Notes: a model not told the origin generated them from the letters alone. DNA of 64,000 bases from Trochalopteron elliotii (GCA_024734555.1 JANPWX010000443.1:888264-952263); one strand, 5' to 3'. Numbered from the stretch's first letter, positions 12,411-24,300 are shown. Numbers and translations are program-made.

Positions 12411-12975
12411 TTTAAAAATTGTAAATCTGTGTTTATCCAGCGTTAACAGATGTAACATAAATGAGTTCCTGTGCTGTCTGCTGGTCCACTAATGGCACTT
12501 GTTTGTAAGTGCTTTATGTTAACAGCCATTTGATGGTGCCCATTAGTTTTTCCTTGGTTAATGTTATATAATAAAGTGAATGCTGGCCAAAAGCAATAGT
12601 AATACGATAAACAAAAAATCCAAATGCTGGGTGAGAAATGTAGTGGAGCGAGGGCTGAACTCTGGTGGGAGTTTGGTTTAATCTAAAGGTTAAAAAATGT
12701 TATAATTTGGGTTTAAGTAAATTGGCTCTTTAGTCCCAGAGGTCTTGCTCTTGTACTTCTTGTGCCTCCAAAGCTCCCACTAATGCCGATGGGAGTCCTG
12801 GGCGCACAAGAAATGCGGGTTCAGGTACTAAAGTTACAGATTGGCTTGGACCAAAACCCCTAATCCAAATACCTCCGGCTTTTGAAAGCATTTGCCAATT
12901 GGATTTGAATCTGGACACAAACATTGTGGCTTGAGCTCATCTGAGCTCACTTACATCTGTGTAAATCTGTAGTAT
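12411..12975. promoter_or_regulatory. Candidate regulatory block, left part
   Basis: AT-rich sequence with GTTAAC and TTAATG words (12440-12580). Retained CpGs occur near 12441, 12604, 12648, 12787, 12803, 12817 and 12873. Repeat-free up to the relic at 12976. Function is inferred from composition. Confidence 0.3.
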
Positions 12976-13080
12976 GGCCCCGATCCAGCAAAGCACGTAA
13001 ATATGTGCTTAATTTGACTTCAAGGGGACTATTGTGCGCTTAAAGCTAAGCATGTGTTTAAGTGCTTTGCTGGACTCGAG
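12976..13080. repeat. Palindromic amniote repeat copy with matching terminal arms
   Basis: The left arm contains TCCAGCAAAGCAC (about 12984-12996) and the right arm its exact complement GTGCTTTGCTGGA (about 13062-13074). Between them lie ATGTGCTTAA, GACTTCAAGGGGAC and TTAAAGCTAAGCATGTG. The symmetrical design matches a short repeat found throughout bird, turtle and crocodilian genomes. It is possibly a non-autonomous DNA element, though the name and class are uncertain. This is the best-preserved copy in the window. A second related copy is at 60874-61066. Confidence 0.65.
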
Positions 13081-13790
13081 TCCAAATACATGGGAGTCAA
13101 TGAAATGACACCAAATAGTGCAGTGTAAGTGAGATCTGAAATGAACCAAAATGTTTGCGTTTCTACCTGGAAATGAACACTCTGCTCACATCCTACGTAT
13201 CCTGCGTGCACTTTGTGTTTTCATCCATCTGCACATAATGTATTCTTTACAGTAACCTGTCCGTTCAGTACAGTAAAAAAAGAAATATACTTTGAATTTT
13301 CCTGCTCTATTACTCATATTTCATGAAATGGGTTCTTATGCCAAGTGTCTGTTTATATATATTTATACGTGTTGTTTCTTTATTGATATTGGCAAGATAC
13401 AAGAAGAAAAGAAATATTTTGCAGTTAAAAACTTGTAAACAGTTTTATCCCTCATTTAAAACCTTTTTTTAAGGAGTTTACCTGACGTGGTCAAATTACT
13501 TTAACTTGTTTTTGGTTTTGCCAGTCAGACCAATATGAAAAGTATTTCTTAAGCATATAGGCTTGTTTTCAGCTGAAAATACACATTTTAAACATGTTTG
13601 CAATTAACTGACACATGAATATGCCCTTACACTCAACTACTAAATGCCACTTTTGTACTTTAAATCCCACTTTTAGTGATTGCCACGCTACATAAAGCTG
13701 TCAATGAATATTTTCACATGTATACATTAATACTGTTAAAAGATCATGTATTTCTTGTCAGCTGCTGCAGCTCACTGCAAAGAGAACACA
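13081..13790. promoter_or_regulatory. Candidate conserved regulatory block, right part
   Basis: A long AT-rich, repeat-free block with a run of TATATATATTTATACGTG near 13355-13372 and several TTTAAA, GTAAAC and homeodomain-type words. The only open frames are short. It resembles deeply conserved enhancer DNA in composition, but no alignment was possible. Confidence 0.38.
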
Positions 13791-14614
13791 AAAGGGTTAA
13801 TTGAGCTCAGCCCTGCAAAGGTGGCAGAGGCATAGACTAGAACTGGGAATTAAACCCAAAACAAATACAACAAGAAATAGCCCTCGTGCCTCGGTATGAC
13901 AACCACAATGCAGACATAAAGAAGTGTAAGCTGCAAATGTCTGTAGGTTATTAATGAGGTAATAGAAGCAAAATTAGGTATCAGCAGGGTTTGGCTCTGT
14001 TTGAATAAAACTGAGATCTTTTATCTCAGAATATGCAAGGAAAGACTCATAAGCTGTGATTTGGTGGTCTAGGCTGTGCCCTTCTTGATTGTGGGAGTTG
14101 ACTCATGCCATTTAAACTCTCCAGTGTTTTCCACTCAGGGCAAACAGATGTGGGATCAGACACAGAGAATGGATGGCGGGGAAAAGGGAAAAGGTTTGCA
14201 TGGCAGTTTATGAGGAAAAATGCTTTTGTGTGCTTGCTTTTGAATCAAAAGGGTATTTTGCACTTCAGCTTTGTGTCTGGAAAGAGGATGCATTTTTCTT
14301 GCAAATCCAGTGTGGGGGAAGCACATAATGGCAGTGCTAAAACACCTCCGTGTCCAGCTGACCACTGCCCAGGCTGAGACTGGTTCTCTGCTGATTTCAG
14401 CAGCTGCCCTCAGGATTTACTTCAGCCTGGATGAGGGCAATGTATGGTCACAGATTCCTGATCAAGTCCCAGTCTGTGCTCTGTAAGAGTAAACTTTTCT
14501 CCAAAATAATGGCAAGATACTCCTTTTCTGACTCTTGGAGAAGCTGACAGTCAGAGATGCAGCTGATGCATTGTGTGGAGTGATCTGCTCTGCTCTGGTC
14601 CCTTCTCAGCCCCA
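13791..14614. other. Non-coding, nothing recognised
   Basis: Mixed composition. A small hairpin (CTGAGAT and ATCTCAG around a 5-nt loop) lies at about 14010-14030. Plus and minus open frames at 14105-14486 overlap and lack family features. Confidence 0.5.
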
Positions 14615-14672
14615 CTGTCACTGAAGTAAGTGGCAAAACTCCCATTAACTTTAATGATGCAGAATCGACCCT
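14615..14672. repeat. Relic of TTGACTTCAATGGG-type palindromic repeat
   Basis: TCACTGAAGTAAGTGGCAAA (14619-14638) is followed by ACTCCCATTAACTTTAATGA (14638-14657) and GCAGAATCGACCCT. It reads as an eroded copy of the same repeat group as 5082-5150, with the two GAAGT/ACTTT halves in inverted orientation. Confidence 0.5.
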
Positions 14673-15590
14673 AAATGGATAAGGTTTGTCTTTAAGAAAA
14701 ATCACTGAGGGATTCAATTACATCATAAATGTATTCAGTGGTTGTGAAGTGATTCTGGTATACGTACAGCCAAACCCTGGATTCCTTCTCAAGTGTCTGG
14801 GTGAGGATTGATTACAAATCCCTCTCTGAGTTACACCCGTGCTACTCCCCCGGAGCTGATGGCATTCCTCCCTGTTTCCCTTGCATGGACAGCGCAGAGG
14901 CTGAGCTGCACAGAGCCTAAACACATCCTGCTTCTGCTCCCCTTGCACGGGGGCTGGGAGGGATGAAGCCTGTCCCTGTGGATCTGCAAAACTCCCGGTG
15001 AGCTGGAGCGGCACCTGCGGGGTGGTGGAGGCTGCACCAAGGGCGGTTTTGGCCCCTCAACCTTTGAAGAGCTCTGGCATGATGTAATCCCAGCCCTGTA
15101 AGCTGCTGTAGGATCCTGGGGTTGAGAGATGCCCTATAAATCTCTGTCGCTGGGTTTTGTTACCTGCCCGCTCTGTTACATGACTAATGACTTCAGGTAA
15201 AGAATGGGCAGTGGAGAAACAGGTAATTAACAAAAACATCCTTCTGTGTTTTCTGCTCAGCTTCCGTGACTGGTGTTTTCAAAAGCTGGGCAGATATGAT
15301 TTGTGGCCTCTCTCTTTCACCAGCACAGAGGCAGGGCTGGTTTGAAACCTGGCAATCCCTGAATGCTTCCCCAGTTTCCTGCCCTTGCATTTGATGCAGC
15401 CAGGGCTGGTTTGCCAGGGAGTCGCTGGTATCCGCCTTGATGTGACATTTTTGTGCTGTGGTTCAGTTGTTGGGTTTTTTTTAATTTTTTTTTTTCTTTC
15501 TGGAGCGTGGGTTGCTTTGAGAGTGGCCTGCTGCAAGTGCATTAGCAAAGTGAGCCTGCTGTAAAATATTGCTGCATCCAGCTGCCCTGT
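14673..15590. other. Non-coding, nothing recognised
   Basis: Balanced composition. A T-rich run (about 15474-15497) separates two ordinary stretches. Minus-strand frames of 98-104 codons overlap one another and look random. Confidence 0.5.
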
Positions 15591-16460
15591 CAATAGGTCA
15601 AGCTATTTGTCCAATCCAGACAGGGTGTCTAGTTCTCCTGGCAGCATCCCTTGCTTTGGCATGGGAAAACCTGTTTTGTTTAGCACTAGGGAAACAATAT
15701 GTATAAATAGTAATGCTTGAACCTAAACACTCCTGTTGTCATTATGCACGGGGTGCTGTGTTACTGGTTATTTTATGATAGATTTCTTTTTTCCCCCCCC
15801 TCCCCTCCGAAGGACTCGAGTCCCAGCCTGCAGAATAGCTGTCGTTGAGTGGAAGCATTCCTGCTATTTTCCCCTCAATTCAGAGGAAGCAATGCACTTG
15901 TTGTGTTACCTTGGTGAATCGAAAGTGGTTTTCACTTCCCTTAATTAAGCCTGCTTTGGTGCTGGCCCCTCCAAGATGGAGAGCACAGCGCACTCAGGAG
16001 CACTGCCACTGATTTGAATTCCTAAATTCCTCTCCTTGCAAACTTCAAAGGCAAGTATATTGCTCTGTCTAAGAGGCACCAATTATGTAAACCCTGGGCT
16101 ATTCAGAATGTTCCATAATTATTTATTTTCAGCGAAAGAGGTTTTAACCCAAACTAGACAGAAAACTGGCATTTCTCCAGTTATTAGATTCTATTGAAAA
16201 AGGTATTAAACAATGGGCAGGGTAACATGGTAGATTAGTGTCCCTTCATCTTCCTGACCTGGGCATGTGTCAGAGCTGTACTGAGCTGACCAAAATTACT
16301 TTGATTTGATGGCCATTAAAGGTCAGGGGCAGAATGGGATCAGACGCCTCGGTTGAGGCTGAAGTACACAACATTATATATTGATAGTAATTAAGTTGTT
16401 TCATTTAATAAGCACCATCAGATTTAAAGGCATTGTTACAGTATCGGGGCTGTGAGAAGG
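15591..16460. promoter_or_regulatory. Candidate conserved regulatory block
   Basis: Two AT-rich sub-blocks (about 15591-15790 and 16020-16420) are separated by a C-rich tract at 15793-15807. Motifs include AACAAT-type SOX words (15691 and 16209) and repeated TTAATT and ATTATT cores. No exon is seen. Regulatory role is inferred. Confidence 0.33.
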
Positions 16461-19240
16461 AGAGAGGCAGCCAGGATATGGGCTGGGGGGGAGAGGGAGA
16501 GAGAAAGGGTTCTGGAATGAGTGAAATGTGTCCCTGGAGTAATTTTTTATTTTATAAACTGAATGCAAACCTGATGGAGAACTATGGAAATGAGCAGTCA
16601 TGCTGGATACATACACACACTCTCTCAATATTCCTACACTGTGGGTAATGAAAAGTGCCTTCAGGGATGGGGTGGCCTTACCATTCATCAGTGCCATAGC
16701 CTTAAGTGGGTAATAACTAAGAGCTCCCATATCTAGTGTGTATATAAATTCTAGCTCCTCAGTATATTTGCTTCAGACTGTATTTAATTTATACAATTCC
16801 TTAGCTTTAAAGCTGTCAATTGATAACATTCAATCTGTGAGCCTGACTGATAAAAGGGAAGGGAAGAAGTACTCTCCAGTGGCTGGAGCAGGGGAAGGGT
16901 GTGGGGGCCAAAGATGCAAGTGGTGCTTCTTCTAGGCTTTGCTCCAAGGCCAAATGACACCCCCTGCCCTCCCTCCCCAGTTATTTCTTTCTTTACCCTC
17001 TTGGGACACAAGCTGGTCCCTCTGTCAGGTGTTGGATGTATCTACAGCAGGCAGCTACCTGCCATGAGGATGAAGGTCTCTCTTTCACCTCCAACAGTGA
17101 TGAGAATCTGGCCCTGACCCTTGTGAGTTTGGGAGATGCCAACGGTGGTGGCTTCTCTGCCATCCATACTCCAGAGATGCCTGCAGGGTTAATCACTGTG
17201 TTTGGGAGGGTTGGTGATAGAGCCAACTGGCTTTTGGAAGGAGCAAGGTAGGAGAGAAGCCTGCAGCACAGCAAAGTAAAAGGAGACTGATAATTGAGGG
17301 CTCAGCAGTAATTAACTGTCCTGTGGGTGCACAAGTAGATGTTGAACTTGGGCAGTGTGTGCTCACGCAAGAGTTGGCTTTGCCCTCGGACACGGCAGAG
17401 ATGGGGAGGTGAGTCTCCATGACCGAGTGATGTGTCAGCCACTTAAACACTATAGAGAGAGCCAAGCCCTCATACTACAATAAATTTGGGAAGTTGAAGG
17501 GAAAATGGCCAGGCAATTTGGAATTCAGCTTGTGAACCCAATATTGCATGTTTTTCACTGCACGAAACAAACTTTTAACAGGACGCTTTGTTCTTGACCC
17601 ATATTTCAAATGCCCCAGTGTCAGGACAGGACTGGTCCAGAGCTTGGCTCAGTTTCTCTTCATTGTAAGATGTACTGGTTCCTCCTGACCCCAAGCTGCT
17701 GCTGGGCTGCAAAGACTTCCCAGCACCTGGCTGTCCCACAGGTGGCATTTCTTGTGGCACAGTGACAACTCCTGCATGGCTGGCTGCCATCACTGCTGAG
17801 ACTCAGCTCTGCTGAGACTCACAGAGGTGAAACTCTGCAGACACTGGTGATTCCCACTGGCCATCTTGGTGCTGCTCCTGGTATGAGGCACACAGGGCTT
17901 TGCATCCCAGTTTGGGCTTTCTGGTCTGGAGGCAGTGAAATCACACGGTGCTGCTGGGGGCTTTGGCCAAGGCGTTGGCCAGAGATGTCCATTGGGATCC
18001 ATCACAGGGGAAAGGTGCAGCAGAGCAGGTGCTGATCAGGGCACATCTTGAGGAGAGCTGATGTCTGTTTCCCTTGTATAGGGTTACACATCTTGCTGAT
18101 AGAAGGACCAGGAGGTTAACCTGGCTTTCAGGGTAATTTCTTCCAGTATATGGGACTTTGAGAAATGTCAAGTCTTGCATGTGGGAGCTTTTTAAAAGTA
18201 ATTTAATATATTGATTGGAAAAGAGCAATAATGAGAGTGGACTGGTTGGGCACTTTGTAGATGAGGTATGCAGAGATTTGTTGTTATGAAAGAGTCATGG
18301 TGGGTGCTGGTGTGGACTTGTGTGTTTGCTGGTTTGTGTGACAGGAAATCCCAGTTCCCGTGGTGGTCAGTCAGTCAGTTCACTGAAGACTTCTATGCAA
18401 TCCTGGCTTCCAGGATTCACCTGAAACCCCAAGTAGGGCCTTGAAATGGAGCTTGATAAGATTCTCTTTAATTCTGAGCTGCTCCACTAGAAGCCACTCG
18501 ATGCTCAGGCTGCAGTGCTGTAATTTGAATAAAAGGAAGAGGAGTAACCTACTAGTAGTGCCTGCAGGAGCAGGACAAGTATTCTTACGCTTGTGTACGA
18601 TGATCCAAACCCAGATGGTGTTTTATAAGTTCAGCTGTAGTTTTAAAAGGCTGGAGCTTTGATGTTGCTGTTGACAGGGGCCTTGGAGCACAGCTCCCAC
18701 AAAGTTTGCTGGCTTCAGGGAGCAGAGAGTGGAAATGATTGTGTGAACTGGGAGGTGCTGGATCTGGCAGGGAGCAGCGTGGGACGAGCAGGAAGCGTGG
18801 CATGGGGCAGGCATCCAGGAAGGGGATGAGAGGAGGAGTGGGCACCGTGCTCCTGGAAAGCTGGTCGTGAGGAAGAGTTCCTGGCAGTGGGTGGACACGG
18901 GTGTGGAGGCAGGATGCTTGTTTAGAGATGCACGTCTAAGCAGAAATGTACTGGCCAGGCTGGGTTTGGGGTTGCTTTGGGCTCAGGTTCAGGAATTAAA
19001 TTGGGTTTTGGCTTAGCAATGCCCCATCCCTGCTCCTCACTGGAGACACTGTGTTTCTTTGTGAAATGGAGAAGTTGGCTCTTGTATCCACTGCCTACTT
19101 CTACAAAACTCTTACTGCTCCCTGCTTCCGTGACCCAGCTTCTCCAACAGTCCATTTTTCAGTCACAACTGAGCACATTATTTGAGCAAAATAACTCCAG
19201 TAGAAGAGGGTTTCAGCACAATCAATAAAAAAAACACTGA
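16461..19240. other. Non-coding, nothing recognised
   Basis: Nearly 2.8 kb of balanced, CpG-poor sequence with many overlapping short frames on both strands and no protein-like translation. A short CAGT repeat (18366-18380) is the only simple repeat noticed. No RNA gene or transposon signature is seen. Confidence 0.55.
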
Positions 19241-19760
19241 GTAGAGATAAATAAACTTGAAACAGGCATCATAATTAACCTGCTGGGGAGGAGAGCAAAA
19301 ACAATTTAGCAACGTTTGAGCATTCGGCAAAGAGGTTTTCAACTGGCACCTGCTTGGCCCAAACTCTTTGGATGGGAGAAAAATCTCCTAAAAAATTACT
19401 CGAAATGGCCCAAATCGCACTTGAGAGCTTGTGATTGCCCAAGATAGGAAGCAAAAAGAGGCAACGTTTGCCAAAAAAGGGCTGCAAGGTCTTGGAGAGC
19501 CGCGATGGAAATAAACCTGTTGAAAGCTAAACAAAACCACGTATCCCCAGTACAAAAGAAGGAAGGAAGGTGATCACCGCTAAGCTGGTGCGCTCTGTGA
19601 AACCCCTCTCCCCTTCTAAGAATACCCTTTCAGTATATGGGTCAGGAAGCAGCGCGGCTTCAGCCTGGATGCCTGGCGAAAAACAAAGCGATTGTTCGGT
19701 GGTATGTTAATGTAGCAGGTGCAGTTTTATTTAAACAAGAGGTGGCTATTGTTTTCTGGA
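19241..19760. promoter_or_regulatory. Candidate conserved element with repeated GCAACGTTTG words
   Basis: CpGs are retained at about 19313, 19325, 19401, 19417, 19465, 19501 and 19540 in otherwise AT-leaning sequence. The 10-mer GCAACGTTTG occurs twice, at 19309-19318 and 19461-19470. The second copy lies in the inverted repeat GGCAA-CGT-TTGCC (19460-19472), which resembles NFI or RFX half sites. Enhancer function is inferred. Confidence 0.4.
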
Positions 19761-21971
19761 AGTGTGGTGATTTACAGGCTCATAGCTTATCCTGGAGGAT
19801 CAGGGTGTTAAGTCATGTGCTGTATGTGTGTTTTAGCCCAGGGTGGCCCTTCTCCCGTGTCTGCATCTCTGAGCCAGGAGGAACTTAAAGGGAACGGTGC
19901 CTGTAAAGTCAGGGATGTAAAGCCAGGAAAGGTTGGGGTGGAATAGGTAAATTACTGAATGTGGGAACCCGGATTTGGAATGAGAGGTGTGGTCTCCAAC
20001 TCATGTGATGGCCGGGGAGGTGTGTGTAGCACCCCAGCTGATCTCGGGATTTGTGTGAGGATTTGTGAAAAAACCCGGGCCTTATAAACACTGCTTTGCC
20101 TGGCAAGCCATGGGAGAGAGCAGGAATTAACAAGTGCCTTCACTGCTGGCAATTATTTCAATGTTTTACCTCCGTGGCTGAGGACAGAATTGCTAAAAAT
20201 GCAGTATGGGATCTGGCATCTCCCCTCTTCCTGTCCTTATTGATTTTGCTTTTGTTGAGCTTCACTCAGAGCAGACAGAGAACAGGGCAAGTGCCTTGTC
20301 CCATAGCAGAGACACTGAGCTATGTGGGTTGGAGAATGGTCCATCTGCAGCAGGAAAGCCCAGCTGGTTTCCCTTCCATGGGGCTTTAACACCATGGCAA
20401 GAGGCTCTTGCTGATCCTTGTTGTTGACATGGTCCTACATTTAATCTGATTTGTGTGCTCTAATAGGTCAAAATGTGAAGCCTATCTTTGATGGCAATGT
20501 GTTTGTGGGGTTTTGTTTTGGCTTTTTTTTTGGAGGGGGAGTAAGATACCCCCAGTACTCTGGGCTTGTGGGGGACAAGTCCTGCTTAACTCCACAGCAG
20601 GGTTTTCATCTCAGCTGTACCTTGTATAAATCTCACTGCCTTTGTGCAGAGTGCAGGTATGGAGGCAGCTAAGCTCTTCTGCAGCTGCTGGTTATTTATG
20701 TCTGTTTGTTTTCCCTCTTCTGCCTCGAGAGCATCTTTCCAGAATGGTTGGATTGTACTCTGTTCTGTTCTTAGTCCAAAAATTTTAGAGACTGGATAGG
20801 ATAGTGTATTCCAGCCCTGAAAAGCCTGCTGTATTACACTAAACAGAGGATGAGAGCTTTTTTTTTTTTTCTTGGTTAGAGAAGGAGGTCTGGGCTTGAT
20901 TTTAAATTTCACTCTGCTCTAGGGTGAGAATAACTTCATTGGGTACATACATTTGTACCAAAGTGGAAGTATTTTAAAGAAACATTTAAATGAACCCAAA
21001 AATTGTGCTTGATCCACTTACACAGATTATCTTTGTGGATATTGATGTTCTAGAGCAAAAAACATCTTGTTTGCCCTTCCTTTTAGCATTGGGGTTGACC
21101 ACAATGCAAGTGTGATGTTGATAACACCAGACCTGCCCAGCAGTAGGATCTGCCCTGAGCAAGCCGTGGCCAAATCTTTGGGAAAATCCTGGCCAGGTTG
21201 TCGTTGGGTTATTTTGGGATGCTTTGGAGGTCAGGTAGGATCTCTGTTCCAGGTGTCCTGTGCCTGTTTGGCTGAGCATCTCCCTCCCTGCCCTGTTCCT
21301 CACTCGGCTCAGACCCAGAGACTTTGAAATGGCAGCTGGGTGCTGCACTTTCACTTGTGGTGATTAATATTGCTCTAATATTTGTCTGATGTGACTTCCA
21401 CTGCTGGGCAGGGCAGTGCCCTGTAGTACTGCTCATTGTACAAGCTGTAGTAAATGACTGTCCCTTCCTCTGTGAGATCACGGGCTAAAATTAATTGCAA
21501 TTTTGACGTGCAGGGTACTGTCTAACTAAGGGCTGTTGTTATTATTTTTAATTTTTTTTTCCATAGAAACAGAACATTTTATTACTTTTGCTGAAGAAAT
21601 CCACGTTATCAGTTTCCTTTCATGCAACAAAACACCCTCCCAATCTTTAATAAACATTAAAAGCTTGAAGCTTGTTCTGTGCTTTGCATGTAGAAAACAC
21701 TGCAGAAATGCCAAGTATCTTTCTTATTATTTTTCCTCATGGAGCTTCCAATTCACTGAATTCACCAAGCCAAGATAACACCATCTCGGAGGGCCAGAGC
21801 TGCGACAAATTTACAGTCTGGGAGCTTATATCTTTCCAGGCAATTGTCTTCAAACAGACAGAGCATTTCTGCACGTTGGAGTCTCAGAGCTGGAGTTTCT
21901 TCTGAGAAATGGCCGAGTCTGCCACCACTGAACCCCTGAGTGACAGCAAGTGCTTTTCGGCTTCTGTTGTG

Positions 21972-21973
<2 letters not shown>
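19761..21973. other. Non-coding with one T13 tract
   Basis: Mixed sequence. The T tract 20858-20870 is the only simple repeat before the long T tract at 21974. The minus-strand frame at 20986-21354 (122 codons) and its overlaps show no recognisable domain. No gene is supported. Confidence 0.5.

Positions 21974-22011
<38 letters not shown>
21974..22011. repeat. Pure T38 homopolymer
   Basis: Thirty-eight consecutive T residues, the longest homopolymer in the window. It could be a simple repeat or the poly(A) tail of a retroposed sequence on the minus strand (body to the right). I could not find target-site duplications or a recognisable body. The exact length is prone to sequencing and assembly error. 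Confidence 0.9.
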
Positions 22012-22014
<3 letters not shown>

Positions 22015-22467
22015 GAGGGTTGGCAGCCTGAGCTATTCTCAAGGATTTGGAAAAGAGCCACAAACAGGAATTATTGAACAATTGCTCTGTGAAACTTAAG
22101 ATAACAGTTTGTTCCACCACAGTGGAATTGCTTTGTGGTAGAAGGAAATTATCTTTTTAGCTCTTGATTAACATTATGTGAGAAAAATAAAATTAAAGCC
22201 TGATTGTATCTGTGGTTGAATGGAATGCGTGTTCGTGCGAGGGGAAGAGGGGACAGATGTTTGTGGGTGACACATACAGAGATGAATGTTTGTGACACCT
22301 CAGATTGTAGGTGATTCACGGGTTAGGAATGTTTTTAATGTTTGGAAAATTTCTTATTGCTTCTTCATTGTCAGGCTAATGCTCATCCTGAGCTCAGTGT
22401 GAGTGTAAATACTTGATCATTAATGAGAGTAAGCACATACCATAATTTGGAAGTCGAAAAGCATGGG
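22012..22467. other. Non-coding, nothing recognised
   Basis: AT-leaning sequence between two T homopolymers. No exon, RNA or interspersed repeat is recognised. Confidence 0.5.
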
Positions 22468-22487
22468 TTTTTTTTTTTTTTTTTTTT
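22468..22487. repeat. T20 homopolymer
   Basis: Twenty consecutive T residues about 0.5 kb after the T38 run, in the same orientation. No associated element body is recognised. Confidence 0.9.
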
Positions 22488-23030
22488 GGGTGCAAATTAA
22501 TATCCTTGCTGTTGTGAGTTTTGGTGCTTTTGGTTGGCTCACAGAAGCAAACAACAACTTGCATCTCCATAGTTACTCCATAAAATAGTACACTTGGCCA
22601 TGAGTTTATCACTCATGCTTATTAAAAGTAAATAATATTACTGAGAGCCCAAGTACATTTTTAACATACCAGCTCAATCTGGCTGCCTTGGAAGTCAGTG
22701 GGGGATTTTTCTCCTGTTGGGGAAGCAAATGCTGAGGAGAAGGCATCAGGAGCAGATTTGGGGCACTGATGGCAGAGGCTGCACCTGTAAGAGCAACCTC
22801 ATTATGTGAGTGCAGGATTTTGGTCCAGCAAGCTCTGTATTGGATCTCTCACACATTCAGCTGGGAGAAATGCCTTGAGGGGTGCTCCAAAATGGCCATA
22901 TTCAGGGTTTTTTTCATTAAAACCCCATGGGCATAGGTAAGAGTTGCCCTTTTATATTGAGGGAGCAGCTGCCTGGAATGGGTGCTGGGAAGGAGTGAAG
23001 CGCAGGGACGTACAGGAAGGCGATTTGTGG
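22488..23030. other. Non-coding; possible faint palindromic-repeat fragment
   Basis: CTTGGAAGTCAGTGGGGGA (22688-22706) resembles one arm of the amniote palindromic repeat but is too short for a firm call. Nothing else is recognised. Confidence 0.35.
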
Positions 23031-23087
23031 GGTTTTTAAGGACCTGTGCGGTTTTTAAGGACCTGAGGGGTTTTTAAGGAGCTGTGG
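23031..23087. repeat. Three-copy 19-bp minisatellite
   Basis: The unit GGTTTTTAAGGACCTG plus three variable bases begins at 23031, 23050 and 23069, a constant 19-bp period. The third unit diverges after GGTTTTTAAGGA. The array lies immediately before a CpG-rich patch. Confidence 0.85.
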
Positions 23088-23200
23088 CTCCCGAAGCCCC
23101 GGAGCTCGGCTCTGCAATCCCATCTTGCCCGGCTTCCTGCCCGCCCCGGGAGCTCCCCGCTCCCCCGCCGCGGCAGCTCTGACACCCTGCAATTCAGAGG
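23088..23200. other. Small CpG-rich patch
   Basis: About ten CpGs fall within roughly 90 bases (23093-23175) in C-rich sequence. It is much shorter than a usual promoter island. It forms the left shoulder of the candidate element at 23201-23720, an arrangement also seen at 200-780. No transcription start can be deduced. Confidence 0.45.
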
Positions 23201-23720
23201 GAAGCTCTGAGGATGCCGAGTTCCAAACATGAACTTTCTGAGCAGGCCAAATTTCTGCTGTGATCTCCCAGCTCAGTGCCTGTGCTTATCTGTGTTTGCA
23301 AGACACGCTGGGAGATCAAAATATGCCCCTTTTGAGGCGATAGGAAAGAGACAAGATGCTTCTTTAATCATGTCTGATAAATTCTCACTTGTAATGAGAG
23401 CCCTAATTAAGGGAAATTACCTATTGGAAAAGAGTTAAAAGGGGCCCCGTACTCCTTCCAGCAAACTTAAAGACAAAAGGAAGTTTCTAACAATGGGTCA
23501 CTGGAGATGCATTTCCGCCCAGCTTTAAAAAACAAGGTACTGTCTAGCTGATGAGCGGTGAAGGCGAGCAACGAGGCTTTGATGAGCCTTCTCCTGCTTC
23601 CTGATATTGTGACCCTCTTAACAAACACTGCAGACGAAAATCAGCATGCCTTCGGTATGCTGTAAGTGCAGGCAGGCTATCTGAAGAGATGCCTCACTCG
23701 CAGGATATGGTTTAAATCCT
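23201..23720. promoter_or_regulatory. Candidate conserved element with SOX-type sites and a hairpin
   Basis: Repeat-free AT-leaning sequence with retained CpGs. It contains a full SOX-type word AACAATGG (23489-23496), a related ACAAAAGG (23473-23480) and a TAATTA homeodomain core (about 23404). A compact inverted repeat at 23642-23662 has 9-bp arms (CAGCATGCC and GGTATGCTG, one G-T wobble) around a 3-nt loop. The stem is too short for a microRNA precursor. Enhancer function is inferred. Confidence 0.42.
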
Positions 23721-24300
23721 GTTTTGAATAAGGTTTACATCCTTGTCACTGAAATAATATTTTTGTACCGTAAAAATCAATGTGAAGAGACGGGCAGACA
23801 GGTCCCCCAATATGTAAACAACCTATCTTTGATGTCACTTCTTACTGACTTTTTTCTCGTCCCAAGGAATACCCAAGAGTTTAGCTGTTTAACTTTTATG
23901 TATCTGTTTGTGATGCCAGAAGGTGTGCACTGTTCTCGATTCCAAAACCCCAGGATGGGAGGTGCATGATCTGGGTTCTCTTTTGCCTTTATTGCTCTGA
24001 AATCAGCACTTTTGCTTCCACTTGGGTGGTTGGGGAAAGTTCTGGTTTTCCAGTCAGCTCTGTGATTAGAATAAAAACAAGAGGGATTCTCTCTGGGTGC
24101 AGGGGGAAAAAAGAAATAAGAGTCTGTAGGTCCAAGAGTTTTGGTCACTGTGATCATCTGGAATGAGCTTTCCACGTATCATTAATTTCTCCTTGATGGT
24201 GCATGCTGGAGTGAGCTGAATGTGGTGCTCCAGACATACTTTACATACTGATCTCTCCTTGGGCTGCTTTGCAGTCTGATCTCAGCATGTCTTGCAGGGA
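23721..24300. other. Non-coding, nothing recognised
   Basis: The 132-codon minus-strand frame (23777-24175) overlaps plus-strand frames and contains no recognisable domain. I regard it as chance. Confidence 0.45.
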
